Of a stretch of DNA of 64,000 bases, positions 33,471-45,690 are shown one piece after another; within the stretch, counting starts at the first letter, position 1; every line of letters starts with the position of its first letter. Source of the stretch: Stenogyne calaminthoides (taxonomy: Eukaryota; Streptophyta; Magnoliopsida; Lamiales; Lamiaceae); contig JBBCBC010000031.1 in NCBI GenBank assembly GCA_037126765.1, positions 4,659,638 through 4,723,637 of the forward strand, in the 5' to 3' direction. Made by a program: the position numbers and the translations under genes. The notes under the pieces are model-generated. The model worked only from the letters and a program-made list of their open reading frames with translations. It ran no database searches and was not told the origin of the DNA.

Positions 33471-35990
33471 ATGAAAGTCAAGCTCTCTATTAGAGTTAAT
33501 TATTTTGTTTAGTAAAAGTTAGGTGTGAGGCCATTCATGTACAAAGATTTAATAGTATTATGTAGAATAGTTTACGATAAAAACACCCGAATTCACGGTG
33601 AACTCTACTTTGTATAAAAATTACCATTGTTATGTAAAAAAATTATTATTATTTAAACATTTATAATTTTTATTCATAAAAGTAATAGTTTTGTGCGTAA
33701 CAATGATAGAATTTATGTATATATCAGATTCAGATGAATGGTCCTCATAATTCAATTAATATTTTTGAATGAAACAACAAATACTGACAAATTAATACAA
33801 TTTAATGAAACAACTTATAATACGGGAGAGATGTACACATAATATGCAAATCAGTCGCAGAATGAAAATGAAAAAAATAAAAAACCTTAAAAATAGGATT
33901 TTATGTAATGTGTATAGCTTCAAATTTAATTATTCAATCAGAAAATAAAATTTAACTTCACTTTCAAATGATAAAGTTTTAACTAGCTGTTCACATTTTC
34001 TTATGTGGAATTTCTGCATAAAGTTTGTTTTCAAATGAGCAGTTTTAAAATGTAATGGGTCATGGGTCTAGCATTACAATATAATTGTGAGAACTCGAGG
34101 ATAACTATATATATATATATGATTATTTAATAAAAGTACGGGGGTTGTTATAATAGCGCCGTTGCCTAATTAGTTACTGACATTTGTTTCCTTAACATTT
34201 CTATAAAGGGAAATAATTTATTCCCATGTAAGATTAAAGCTACAAATTTTAAATTAAGGTAATTAACAATGAAAGCTTTGAGAGAAAATGGGAACAGTGT
34301 TTTCGTTATTGCTAATTTTTTGTGTCATCATCACGTGACCCAAAGAGATAAGGATTCTGTTTTTTTAAGTGAGCCACTTGGCACGCCTTATTCCAGGTTT
34401 CAGCAAATTAATGACGATTAGATTTTATTATTTTTAAAATTAGTATATCATCGCTGCCACATGATTTATGAGTATAAAATGAAGATGATATGAAATGTAT
34501 TTATTTTCGTGTTAAATAAATTAAAAATTTATAATTATAATCTTTTTTCAATACTTTCATTTTTTTTTATATATTTCATGCATGATCGCTTTTTTTCTTT
34601 TTTTTTTTTTGCAAGCACGATTTATGACCCTTTTTTTTTAATCAGGAGTGAGAAATGGGTAGTGCTCCAACTGCTGAAAAAGTTTACAATGTTAAATGAT
34701 ATATGCAAGTTTAAAATTTGTATTGATTTTTTCTTTCAATTTTGAATTATTCCTTTATAAACCACGTTGATTGTCACCTATTATCGTCTTCCAATTGCAT
34801 ATCAAAATTTTCAAATCTTCCGCCTAATTACATTGAACATGACACCATATAACTACATGTGATTAAAATTGAACTCCTTAAGAAAGTTCAAAGTTTTTAA
34901 ATGGTTGTCTCTATTTATTAATGGTCATACCATAAGATACCATAATCAAAACTACTTTTTCTAAAACATTAAAAAGAGTACTATTTGATGAAGCGTCATT
35001 CCCGCAATTAACAATGTTTGTCCTGAGTTGGTCTCGATTAGTATTTTCTCTTAAAAATGTGAGTACCGAGCTTTATCACAATCAACTTACTGTCCTTTTA
35101 AAATCCAAGGTTCAATGTCAATTGTACATACAACTAATTTATAGTAATTGGACTAATCAATTTAAATATAATATCATGTAAAATAATTATATAATTAAGT
35201 AAATAAATTGAGATTTATCCCAACCAACCTAATGTCATTTTACAATCCAACTAATAATATCAACTAATGATTTAATTTAAAAATATTCAACTAATAAATT
35301 TTATCCTAATATCAACTCATGCAACTATTTATGGTAATTGGACTATTCAATTTAAATCCAATATCATGTAAAATAATTTCTCGGAAGCTCCGCTGGCTCG
35401 TACTGCACCCGACACATTTAGTAGTCCTTTAGTTTTATAATCATTAAATGTTATTAAAGCATACTTAGAAAACTCACGGGTTATATTCACAACGAAAGAT
35501 CTTAATTCCAGTCGTGTTTCTAACTCAAGCGACTTTGCACAAGAATAATATGGACCATCTTAATATCTTTTGGGTCGTTATATTCTGTTGGTTTATTTGC
35601 GTTGTTGGGGCCCCCCTTTCAAATAAATCGTGTGTCTTCTCCGCCTTCAATCACCTGAGCATCCAACGGTTGGAAATGGGTATTGTACGGGTCTGACACA
35701 CAACGGTTTCGTGCATGAACTATAAGAACTGCAGTTTTAATAAATATTACCTGTAAAAGAAACTATTAAACGAAAATAAATTGTGTAGTAATCAAATAAA
35801 TTAATTTTACATTAAGATTGATATATGGTGAAAAATTATCTTATCAGATCATTATATGTATAATAAGAACTTGTAAAACAGAAATTTTTAAAACAACAAA
35901 AAAAGTAAGAATCTTGTATGAAATACAGATATTAAAAAAAATCATATAAGTATACTTTAAATAAAAATAAATCTGCAATTTTAGTAAATA
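33471..35990. other. AT-rich upstream region of the MADS gene, no gene seen
   Basis: Presumed promoter side of the MADS gene. There is an (AT)n run at 34102-34120 and T-rich runs at 34558-34640. No open frame with a recognisable domain. 'taatttaaat(c/a)...atcatgtaaaataat' phrases at 35160 and 35345 repeat once, hinting at a small duplicated segment. Confidence 0.45.
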
Positions 35991-36133
35991 GAGACACACT
36001 TGCATGAGACCGTCTCATGGTGAGACGGGATATAAGTTGGTTATTGACGTTTTAATACTTTGAGAATGGTGGGTGTGATTTGTGCTAGGTTGTACCCCGT
36101 CTCATGCATGAAACCATCTCATATGAATTTTTG
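35991..36133 (+). mobile_element. MITE-like family C, ~143 bp
   Basis: Begins 'gagacacacttgcatgagac' then 'cgtctcatggtgagacggga' and ends 'gtctcatgcatgaaaccatctcatatgaattt' in part. The two ends are imperfect inverted repeats around GAGAC/GTCTC. Same family as 4781-4897 and 9187-9340; flanked by TA at 35989-35990. Confidence 0.65.
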
Positions 36134-36570
36134 TTTAGTAAGTACTGTTTGCAACAGAATCATTAAATCAACATTGTGTAGTAAATAAATCAATATGAAC
36201 TATAAGATTTATATAAGAATTATCTCACAAAATCATTAGATGCAAAATAAAAACCTGCAAAATAAAGAATTGAACACCAAAAAAAAGAAAGAAATGATTT
36301 CGAATATTTGGTAGACGATGTATTCAATAATCTTCATGCGATTTAACACTGGTATTTGACATTCTTCATCGGATATAACATACGTACGGAGATTAAGAAT
36401 CTTGTATGAAATAGAAATATATAATAAAATTATATAAGAATACTTTAAATAAAATAGATATGTAATTTTAGTAAGTATTATTTGCAACTGAAATTATTAA
36501 ACCAACACAAATTGTGTAGCAAATAAATTAATATGAACTATAAGATTGATATATAGTGAATAGAGACATA

Positions 36571-38010
36571 AATTTCTCTGATCCCCTAGCTATAAAATTA
36601 TTGTCGAGCTTTTCTAAGGACATTGTAGTTCTCAACTGAATAGTACGTATTGAATTTTCAGTTCGGTAGCCCTTATCAATTCATTCGTTGTAACCTTTCA
36701 TGGCAATGAATTCAATCTCATTTTTTGCATTGAATGTATTAATTAACTAAGGAATTGATAAGGGCGACCAAATTAAAAATCCAATACATACTATTCAGTT
36801 GAGAACTACAATGTCCTTAGAAAAGCTCGACAATAATTTTATAGCTAGGGACCGCGCCAAAATTATTGGCAAATTGAGAAACTAATCTTTAAAATAAATA
36901 CTAATAAATTATAATAGATTGAGATTTAAAATATATATATATATATATATATTATATTTCAACTAACTCTAATGTTAAATTGGAAACAAACCTCATAATA
37001 GATTGATAAAAATCTTTGGAAAAAAATACGTAGTATATTTTCACTAACTCTAATGTAAAATTAGGAAATAAATATTTTAAATAAATATTAATAAATTACA
37101 TGATTGAGAAAAATATTTGAAATAAATATGTATGGAATAAATATTAACAAAGAGACGAATCTATGAAAAAATGTATTAACAAATAATAATGGATTGAGAA
37201 AAAACTTTGAAAAAAATATGTATATTTCCACAAAATTTAATATTAAATTTGGAAATAAATCTTTTGAATAAATTATAATATATTGAGAAAATCTTTGAAA
37301 TAAATATTAACAAATTATAATGGATTGAAAATCATCTTTGGAAAAAAATATATAGAATATTTCCACAAATACTAATGTTAAGTTGGGAAACAAATCTTTT
37401 GAATATGGGAAAAAAAACTTTGGAATAAATATGTAGGGAATAAATATTAACAAATTATAACGGATTGAGAATTTCTTTTGAAAAAATATATAGAATATTT
37501 CATCTTAAATTTAATCTCAACCCTACATCTAAATATTTTTTCTTAAAAAAAAAAGAATCTCAACCTTATATGTTAAATTATAAGTTCCATAAATTTTAAT
37601 TTTATTATCATTAACTCAATATTGGGTTCTAACATAAGCATCGTATTTATTATATATATATATATATATATAAAATTTTGAATAAGACACACTTTCAAAT
37701 AAAATCAATAGTGCATGGCATATAATAAGCACATGAATGTATTAATTAACTAAGGAATTGATAAGTGCGACCAAACTGAAAATCCAATACATACTATTCA
37801 GTTGAGAACTACAATATCCTTAGAAAAGCTCGACAATAATTTTATAGCTAGGGGATCGGAGAAATTTATGTCGACAAACTATACAAAATAATCATTTGTT
37901 ATTATAAAATTAAAATTAATATTTATTTCAAATATTCGATTCCTAATTTAATGTTAGACTTTGTGAAAATATTCTACATATTTTTTCTATATCTATATTT
38001 TTTCCAAATC
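36571..38010. repeat. Dispersed copy of the ~1-kb AT-rich repeat family D
   Basis: Bases 36737-38010 parallel 11326-12620 almost throughout, including the 'tatagctagg' landmarks (36840 and 37843; spacing 1003) and the right flank 'ggatcggagaaatttatgtc'. Bases 36571-36690 are an inverted copy of the ~110-bp block at 36737-36850, forming a hairpin with a ~50-bp loop. The Stowaway insertion of the 10.5-kb copy is absent here. Confidence 0.8.
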
Positions 38011-41000
38011 TTTTTTAAATTCGATATAATTTATTAATATTTATTCTAAAGATTTATTTATTCTATATATTTTTTTCAAAGATTTTTGTCAATCTTCTAG
38101 ATATATTTTCCAAATCTTTTTTTAAATCCTTTATAATTTTTTTCCATAGATACTTCTCCCAATTTAGCAATAATTTTTTGCGGGAAAACCCAATGGTTTT
38201 CAAATTGGGGGTGGTTTCTGCTTTATCTATGGGAATTTTTTTTAACAAATAATAATAGATTGAGAAAAAATCTTTATAATCTTTATGATAATTTCAAATA
38301 TTGAATTTATGAGCAAAAATCTTTCAAATATCTTTAAAACTTTGGAATATATTTATTTTCTCATAAATCTAATCTAATATTATACATAATTTTCTACTTA
38401 TTGCTAAATCGGGAGACATATCTATGGAATTTTTTTTTAGCAAATAATAATATTGAGAAAAAATCTTTGTAATAATTCCAAGTATTGAATTGAGCAAAAA
38501 TCTTTCGAATATCATTGGAACTTTGAAATATATTTCTTTCCTAATACATCTAATTCAATATTTTATGTAATTTTATGCTTAAATCCAATTTCAAGTCTTA
38601 AATTATTAGTAATATATTTGCAATTTTGGAATATAATAAGTGTCAATTTAACTTAGCTTGGGTTAAGTTAATCTTAGAATATTTCAATCAATATTTACCT
38701 AATCATATGCTCAAATGAATGTACCCTGCCATGCACGGTTATGATTGCACAATTAATTTGTATTACATTTTTATAAGTACTCATATTAAAGTGTGTTTTC
38801 ATTCTGAAGAGACGATATTTTTATAAATTTATAGATAATTTTTTTTATAGAGAAGGTATTAATCTCTCCGAAAATTTAAAGTTAAAATAAAATGAAAACA
38901 TTGGTTGTTGTTAGATAATTCAAATAAAAGTTTAGGTTTGTAGGGAAGAGAGATAAGAGAATCTCAATTTTGACTTTGATCATTTTTATCTTCTTTCAAT
39001 TCGATCAAATTTTAGTAACACTGAAAGTGTCATTAGAAGAAAGAGACATAAGAAAGAGTAGGAAAAAAAAATGAAAATTGTAAAATAAGAAGTAGAAAAG
39101 AAGAGAATCTAATAATGCTTATAAAATTAAAATTTATGAAACTTAGAATTTAATATATAAGGTTGAGATTTAAAAAAAAAATATATAGAATTGAGATTAA
39201 ATTTAAAATGAAATATTCTACATGTTTTTTCTAAAAAAAATTCCTAATCAGTTATGACTTGTTAATATTTATTTGTATTTATTCCAAAGCATGCAATACG
39301 TAATTGGATATGTATATAATTTATACATGACTTGTCTTCTAGGAAGATTTTTCAAAGTAATTAAATAAATGAATTTAATAATTAATTTATAGCACATAAC
39401 TCATATTCACTCACCACAGAGATGTCGAAATAATATCACACATTATTTTATAATACAGCATTAATAATGAACACAATTATAAAGCAACAGAATAAGATGG
39501 TATCTATTTCAAAGATTTGTTTCCAATTTGACAATAATTTTATTATAATTTTGATTACACAATTATAAAGATACGTTATAAATTATTATCATTTATTTTA
39601 AAGATTTGTTTTCTAATTTGGCAATAATTTTAACATACAAGGCTGAGATTCTTTTTTTTTTTAAAGAAAAAATATTTAAATATAGGGCTGAGATTAAATT
39701 TAAGATGAAATATTATATATATATTTTTAATGATTTCTCTCAATCCTTTATAATTTGTTAATATTTATTCCATACATATCTATTCTAAAGATATTTCCCA
39801 TATTTCAAAGATTTTTTTCTCAATTTAACATTAGTGTTTTTGAAAATATTCTACATATTTTTTTCAAATATTTTTCTCAATCCATTATAATTTATTAATA
39901 TTTATTCATTACATATTTATTTGAAAGATTTTTCTCAATCCGTTACAATTTATTCAAAAGATTTATTTTCCAATTTGTGAAAATATAGTACATATTTTTT
40001 TCAAATATAATTTCTCAATTCATTATTTATTAATATATTTTTTTTAAAGATCCGTTTCTTAATTTGGCAATAATTTTTGTGTGAAAATTCAATGATTTTT
40101 AAATTTAGGGTTGTTTCTGCTTTTATATATGTAGATTAATTAATCATGAATTTTTTTGCATGTTAATGAAATTATAGCGAAAAACTATTTGATATAGGTG
40201 CACCGGGTGTGACACCAAAAAAAAAACAGTGGATTTCTTGTAGATTCAGATTCACATTGAGAAAAAATCTTTAGAATAAGTATTTAAAAAATTCTTTAAA
40301 ATAAATATCAATAAATAATAATAAATCTATTGTTTTCTCAAAAAATCTTGAATTAGATCATCAAATCAGCCTTAATATAATATTAAAATATTTCATACAT
40401 TGCATTACGTAAAATTGATAAACGCAGAAATTATCTTATCAAAAAAGAAAAGAAAAAGTTAAACGCACAAATCCAGTGCACGATCTGAAATAGTTAATTT
40501 TGATATCAATCTCACTCACATTGTTGATAGAATTTTTGGGCGACACTTATTCATGTAATTATAGTTTAAAGATTGCAAACAAGTTTGGATTGATCAATGT
40601 AGAAAAAAAGTTTGGAATAAAGGTTAACAAATAATAATGAGATTTTTTTTCTTTTTGATATTTAGACTAATCAGGATGTTTATGATTTATACACAATACA
40701 TCTTTTTCAAACTGATTCGTGATATATATATATTCTTTTACTATAATGAGAACAAAACTTAATTTTAGGAAAAAAATAGAAAAAATCATTGGAATAAGAA
40801 AAAGTATTTGAGATAAATATCAACAAATAATAATGGGAAAAAATCTTAATTTTTAGGGATTTTTTTTTTGTATTTAGATTGATCATGATTTTTATGTTTT
40901 ACATTCAACAATTTATAAATTTAAAATTATTTGTAAATATAAATATATATATATATATATATATTATAATGGAAAACAAATCTTAATTTTTGGGAAAAAA

Positions 41001-41400
41001 TAGAAAAATTCTTTGGACTAAATATATATATATATATATATATAGCATAAATCGGCCAAAATTTAAAAATTATTGGATTTTCCCTCCAAAAATTATTGCC
41101 AAATTGAGAAAAAAATATTTGAAATAGATATTTATAAATTATAACGGATTGAGAAAAAATATTTTAAAAAATAATATGTAGTATATTTCCATAAATTAAA
41201 CTAGGAAATAAATCTTTTGGATAAATATTAATCAATTATAATGAATTGAAAAAAATCTTTAGAATAAATATGTATAAAATAAATATTAATAAATTGTAAT
41301 AGATTGGGAAAAATCTTTTAAAAAAATATGTAGAATATTTCCACAAACACTAATATTAAATTGGGGAACAAAATTTTGGGATATAAAAAAAATCTTTTTA
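38011..41400. repeat. AT-rich region of family D fragments, often inverted
   Basis: Repeated 'caaagatttttctcaat' and its reverse complement; (AT)n tracts at about 40943-40965 and 41022-41042. End-like motifs (gcaataatttttgcggg ... tttctgctttat) occur at 38165-38222, 40068-40130 and, reversed, at 41042-41105. No gene was recognised. Confidence 0.6.
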
Positions 41401-41653
41401 ATTTATCTAATTAAATCGTTTTGAATAGTTGCACGTTTTTATTTTGTATAGTTGAACGCTTCTAAAATTCACTTAACAAGGCTAGTTATTTTCTAAAAAG
41501 TTGTCCATTTAACAAGACCCAATTTGGTTGTTCCAGGCCTGTTGTGTTTTTTAGGCCAAAATTGGTTGTTCCAGGCCCGTTGTGTTTTTTTTAGGGAAAA
41601 GTAAAATAATTTCTAGAAAAACACAATGGTGACAAGGGTTTTGAGGAGGTATT

Positions 41654-42450
41654 TGTTGTGATGGAATAACTAGGGGGAACGCAGAGTCTAGCACTTAGGT
41701 TTATTTCATCATTTAATGTCACGCAAGCTACTAATTAGGACCATCGACGACCTCGATAAGTCGTTGACGGGAGACCAACCCCGGGATGCGACCTCTGGAA
41801 GGCGCAATTCCCCAACGGCGGCGCCTGCATGTCTGAACCTCGGAATGTAAGCTATAACAGAGAAGACTTTCCCTATGGGGGAGCCTGCTCTCAAGCCATC
41901 CAAGAGCTGCTAAAACAGGATATCCGAATAAGGAAGGGTCAAACGAGCGACCTCGAAGTTCGAGTCAGTGACCTCGAATACCACCTAAGCGACCTCGGGT
42001 ACAGCGCCAGTGACATCCGGTGAGCGACCCAAGGCCAGGGACTCGATCAACAGATTCACTGGAACACTTCATCCAGCAGCCAAAGTCGACTCTAATTAAT
42101 GCACCCTACGGATCATTAAATGCCTAGGTCCTAGATCCCTAGAAGGGCTATACCCAAGAGTTGGTAGTATAAATACATGTAATTAAGGCTCATTCAAGGG
42201 TTCCAACATTCTCATTCAATAAAAAGGTTTTACTAGCCAAACAAGAGGCCCTTGGCCAAACACTCTTGCAATTTATTGCTTTCATACCTTAAAAAACACT
42301 AAGTTATAGATAGCCTATTCATGATATTAATGAGAAACATTCTCTTTGTTCTTTATTAATTCTCAACTACCTTAAAGTCATAAACAAGTTTGATGCCAAT
42401 CAAAGCCACATAAATGTCTTAATCCCCTCATCATATTTTTGGTATCAACA
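41654..42450 (+). mobile_element. Solo LTR (gypsy-like) in the left arm of the foldback
   Basis: TGTTGTGATGGAATAACTAG ... GGTATCAACA, 797 bp, flanked by GTATT (41649-41653) and GTATC (42451-42455), a 5-bp duplication with one change. It contains TATA-like 'tagtataaatacatg' at ~42167 and 'caataaaaagg' at ~42218, in the right order for an LTR promoter and poly(A) signal. The right arm (47523-47533) keeps the uninterrupted target. Confidence 0.85.
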
Positions 42451-44432
42451 GTATCTGCTGCGGACGTGTTGCTGGGCAGCTGAGGTAGCTGTTGTGGACC
42501 TACTGTGTTACTGAGCAGCTGAGGTAGATTTCTAACCGATTTCTTATATGTTTTGCAACGTCAATGTTTCTTATATATAAGAGGTGGATTTGTGGGTTTG
42601 CAATTGATATTTAGGTGATTTTCAAAATTAAAATTTGTGTAAAAATATCAGGTTTTATATGTAGGTTTGCATCTTTCTTGGTGACAGGGGGTACAACCCC
42701 CAATAAGTGATTTTTTTTTTACAGTTTCTCACTTAGTTGTCCCTATTTATCTTTGCACTTATCTTTATAGAAGTTGAATTGAACCCATGCGATGTACGAC
42801 TGTAGTTGGACAATTGTTTTAATAGTGAGTAATATGATTTTCAAAAAACTCTTTAAGAATAAGGTTTTAGCTAATTCATATTTAAAACACAATTTTAAAT
42901 CTAATACATTCGTTATGTACTGAAAATCTTGAAACACGCTGAAATGTAAGTGAAAGCAGATAACAACTATGACTTCATGAAAAAAAGCATAGTGTTAAAA
43001 TAATCGAATTTTAAAATGACTACAGATTCTAAAAAACCTCACTGAAAGCCACATTTTTTATTTTTTTAAATTCTTACCATAATGTAACTTTCATACGATT
43101 ACTCCTACAATATTTAAAAGAAAAAACTTATATAAACATGTTTTGAAATATAAAAATAAACACATTTCATATATGAATTTATGAATAAGTAATAAATAAA
43201 TAATATACTTACTATGTATCCTGCAAAGTTAACTCCATCATCCTCACTTTTACTCATTTGCCCTTAATAGACTTAAGTGACACTTTATCATTATCGACAA
43301 TGATTCCAATAATATCAGTGAAAAAAATTGTAGATATATATACACACATATATTCAAAGGACTTATAAAAAAAAACATTAAAATTACCAATTAAATGAGG
43401 TTGACATAGCTCTTGAAGTTGTACATATTACGCAAGAAATTTTAATCGAAGAACTCTGTTACATGTGTGTTAGAGATAAATATAATCTTTTTTTTTGTTC
43501 GGGGTAGTCCTATATGTATTGTTATCTTCTATAACAACAAAGTTACGAATGATGTATAATTGATCCTCAATTATTATTTTCTTGTTGATCTCAACCTCTT
43601 TGTGCCTTATTCTTGCATGAATTTCGTCGCCCTTTAATCATAGAAGGTCGATAATATTAATGATAGAGGAAAAATAAATATATAAATATTATAAAATATG
43701 AAACGTTGTGCTTTAAATGTACCTCGATGTCATGGAAAATACATTCGAGATTCATTGTCTTATTATTATGATAACATGCACCTGTTTCATATGATCGAAC
43801 ACAATGCAACTTCATACACCATCCCCTTTTTTTGGAATCAATTTCTTTGATTAGAGAAATATTTGTAGACATTTTGATAACTCACTTGAAACAACTCTGT
43901 AAATAACAAAGAGTTTGTTGTTACATGATCATATACAATTATTTTAAATAAAAAAATAAAAAAAATAAAATATTGGTATAATTCAAAATTTCAAATACTG
44001 TAACATCAAAAACAAAATGTTAAATTTTAGGTTCCATAAATTTTAATTTTATAAGTATTGTTTCATTCTCTTCTTTTATGTACTTATTAAGAAAATATAT
44101 ATCATGTTCTATATCTAGAAACTAATTAAATTAATAGTGAAAAAATATAAACACTATGACTCATCTCTAAACTATGGGTAACTGATACCACATAATTTAG
44201 TGCAGATGTGTGTTTTTCTAGATAAGGAGTTTTATCAATTCAGGGTATGAAAGATGGTAAATCTATCAATTTAAGGTCTGAAATATTTTTCCTATCGGTT
44301 CAATGTCTGAAAGATAGGAAACTATCAAACCAGGGCCTGAAAAATAGAAACTATCAATTTGAGGCTTACACATTTTAAGGTCATGTTTGTCACTAAATCC
44401 TGAACCGTAAACCATAAACCTTGAACTCTATA

Positions 44433-45634
44433 TGTCACGCCCCAATTTTTAAAAGACAGACTTTTCAATAGTTCGTTAAAATAATTAACTTTAACATGCA
44501 AAAATTTGATATACAACGGCAAAGTAAATCTTTGCAACGACTACTAGTTTAAAAAACACAAATTTTGGCAGTGGAAACATCAAAACTTATATATTTATTT
44601 AGCATGAAAAAAAGACAATTCAATTAAGGGGCTTGTCATCCATCCCCACTCCTCATCACCCAACTCCTCAACCTGAAATTTGTAAGTGGATGAGGTGAGT
44701 ATGAAATCACACTCAGTGGGACTCAGTTGCTCAAGTTAAATATTAAACAATGGTTGTACACATCAAAGCAAACATGAAACAATATCATTAATTTAATCAC
44801 ATAGAATTTGTCATATTGTTGTAGGCCTTTCTAAAGTCGTTTAATTGACTTTAGTATTCCTACATGTAGAGTTGTAAGCCTTCCCAAAGCCGTTTTAATG
44901 ACTTTAGTATTCTCATACGTAAAGTTTGTGAACCTTCCCAAAGTTGTTTTAATGACTTTGGTATTCTCACACATAAAGTTTGTGGACCTTCCCGAGGCTA
45001 TTTCTGATGACCCGGTATTCCCACACGTAGAATTTCATGGAACGTAGCATGTAGTGTATCATAACATGGGACATAAAATTACATGGAAACATAACACATA
45101 GGAGAAACACATTCAATAAAACATGTAGAACATTAAAAAATGAACAACTTGTTCTACTAACCACTGTAGAACATCGAAAGAAAACCCCACCTCGAGTTTA
45201 TGTCATGGATGCACATGATGGAATGAAATATCTTAATCTAGAAACTGCTTCGGCAAGAAGAGGGGAGACAAAGCCACTTTTGATCTTGAGAGAAAACTTT
45301 TGGTTTACAATGAGAAATATATTATGTCCTTACATGGAAAGACCTTGTATATATATAGGGAGACATTTCAAATGTGAGTTAAGGCTCAAACGAAACCACT
45401 AAAATATTAAAACTCACACTAATCTCAATTAATCACCTAATTCATTCCACATTAAAGGTGTCGGTTTTAAAACTCAAAAACGTTTTTTTTTTTAAACTTG
45501 ACTTAACAACTCTTAAGAACTTGGGAGGAAAATAAAGGGATTTTAGTTTTTAAAAAAAGCATTTGAAATATCTTTTATTGAAAATAATTAAAATTAATGT
45601 TTATATATTTTTTATAAATTTTGCGGGTATTACA
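44433..45634. mobile_element. Solo LTR (gypsy-like) in the core of the inner foldback
   Basis: TGTCACGCCCCAATTTTTAA ... GCGGGTATTACA, 1202 bp, with CTATA (44428-44432) and CTAAA (45635-45639) as flanks, a probable 5-bp duplication with one change. It contains short tandem units ('gtaggcctttctaaagtcgt' type, about 44820-45020, ~60-bp period, four units) and 'gtggatgaggtgagtatg' as in other plant gypsy LTRs. Confidence 0.75.
44820..45030. repeat. ~60-bp tandem repeat inside the solo LTR, about four units
   Basis: Units contain 'ccttcccaaagccgttttaatgact' variants followed by 'ttagtattctcacac' and 'gtaaagtttgtg'; they start near 44820, 44880, 44938 and 44985. Confidence 0.75.
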
Positions 45635-45690
45635 CTAAACCCTGAACCATGAACCCTGAACCATGAACCCTAAACCCTAAACTCTAAAAA
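45635..45690. repeat. Telomere-like (CCCTAAA/CCCTGAA) tract
   Basis: Reads ctaaaccctgaaccatgaac and continues through 'aaccctaaaccctaaac', with about two perfect plant telomere units among variants. The matching left remnant is 44394-44432 ('aaccgtaaaccataaacc'). The solo LTR splits the tract. Confidence 0.7.

Noticed and set aside
41709..42023. Two 64-codon open frames on opposite strands
   Set aside because: Both lie inside the 797-bp solo LTR and have no domain.
45635..45690. A chromosome end
   Set aside because: Only about 55 bases of degenerate telomere-like units, with repeats on both sides; it is interstitial.
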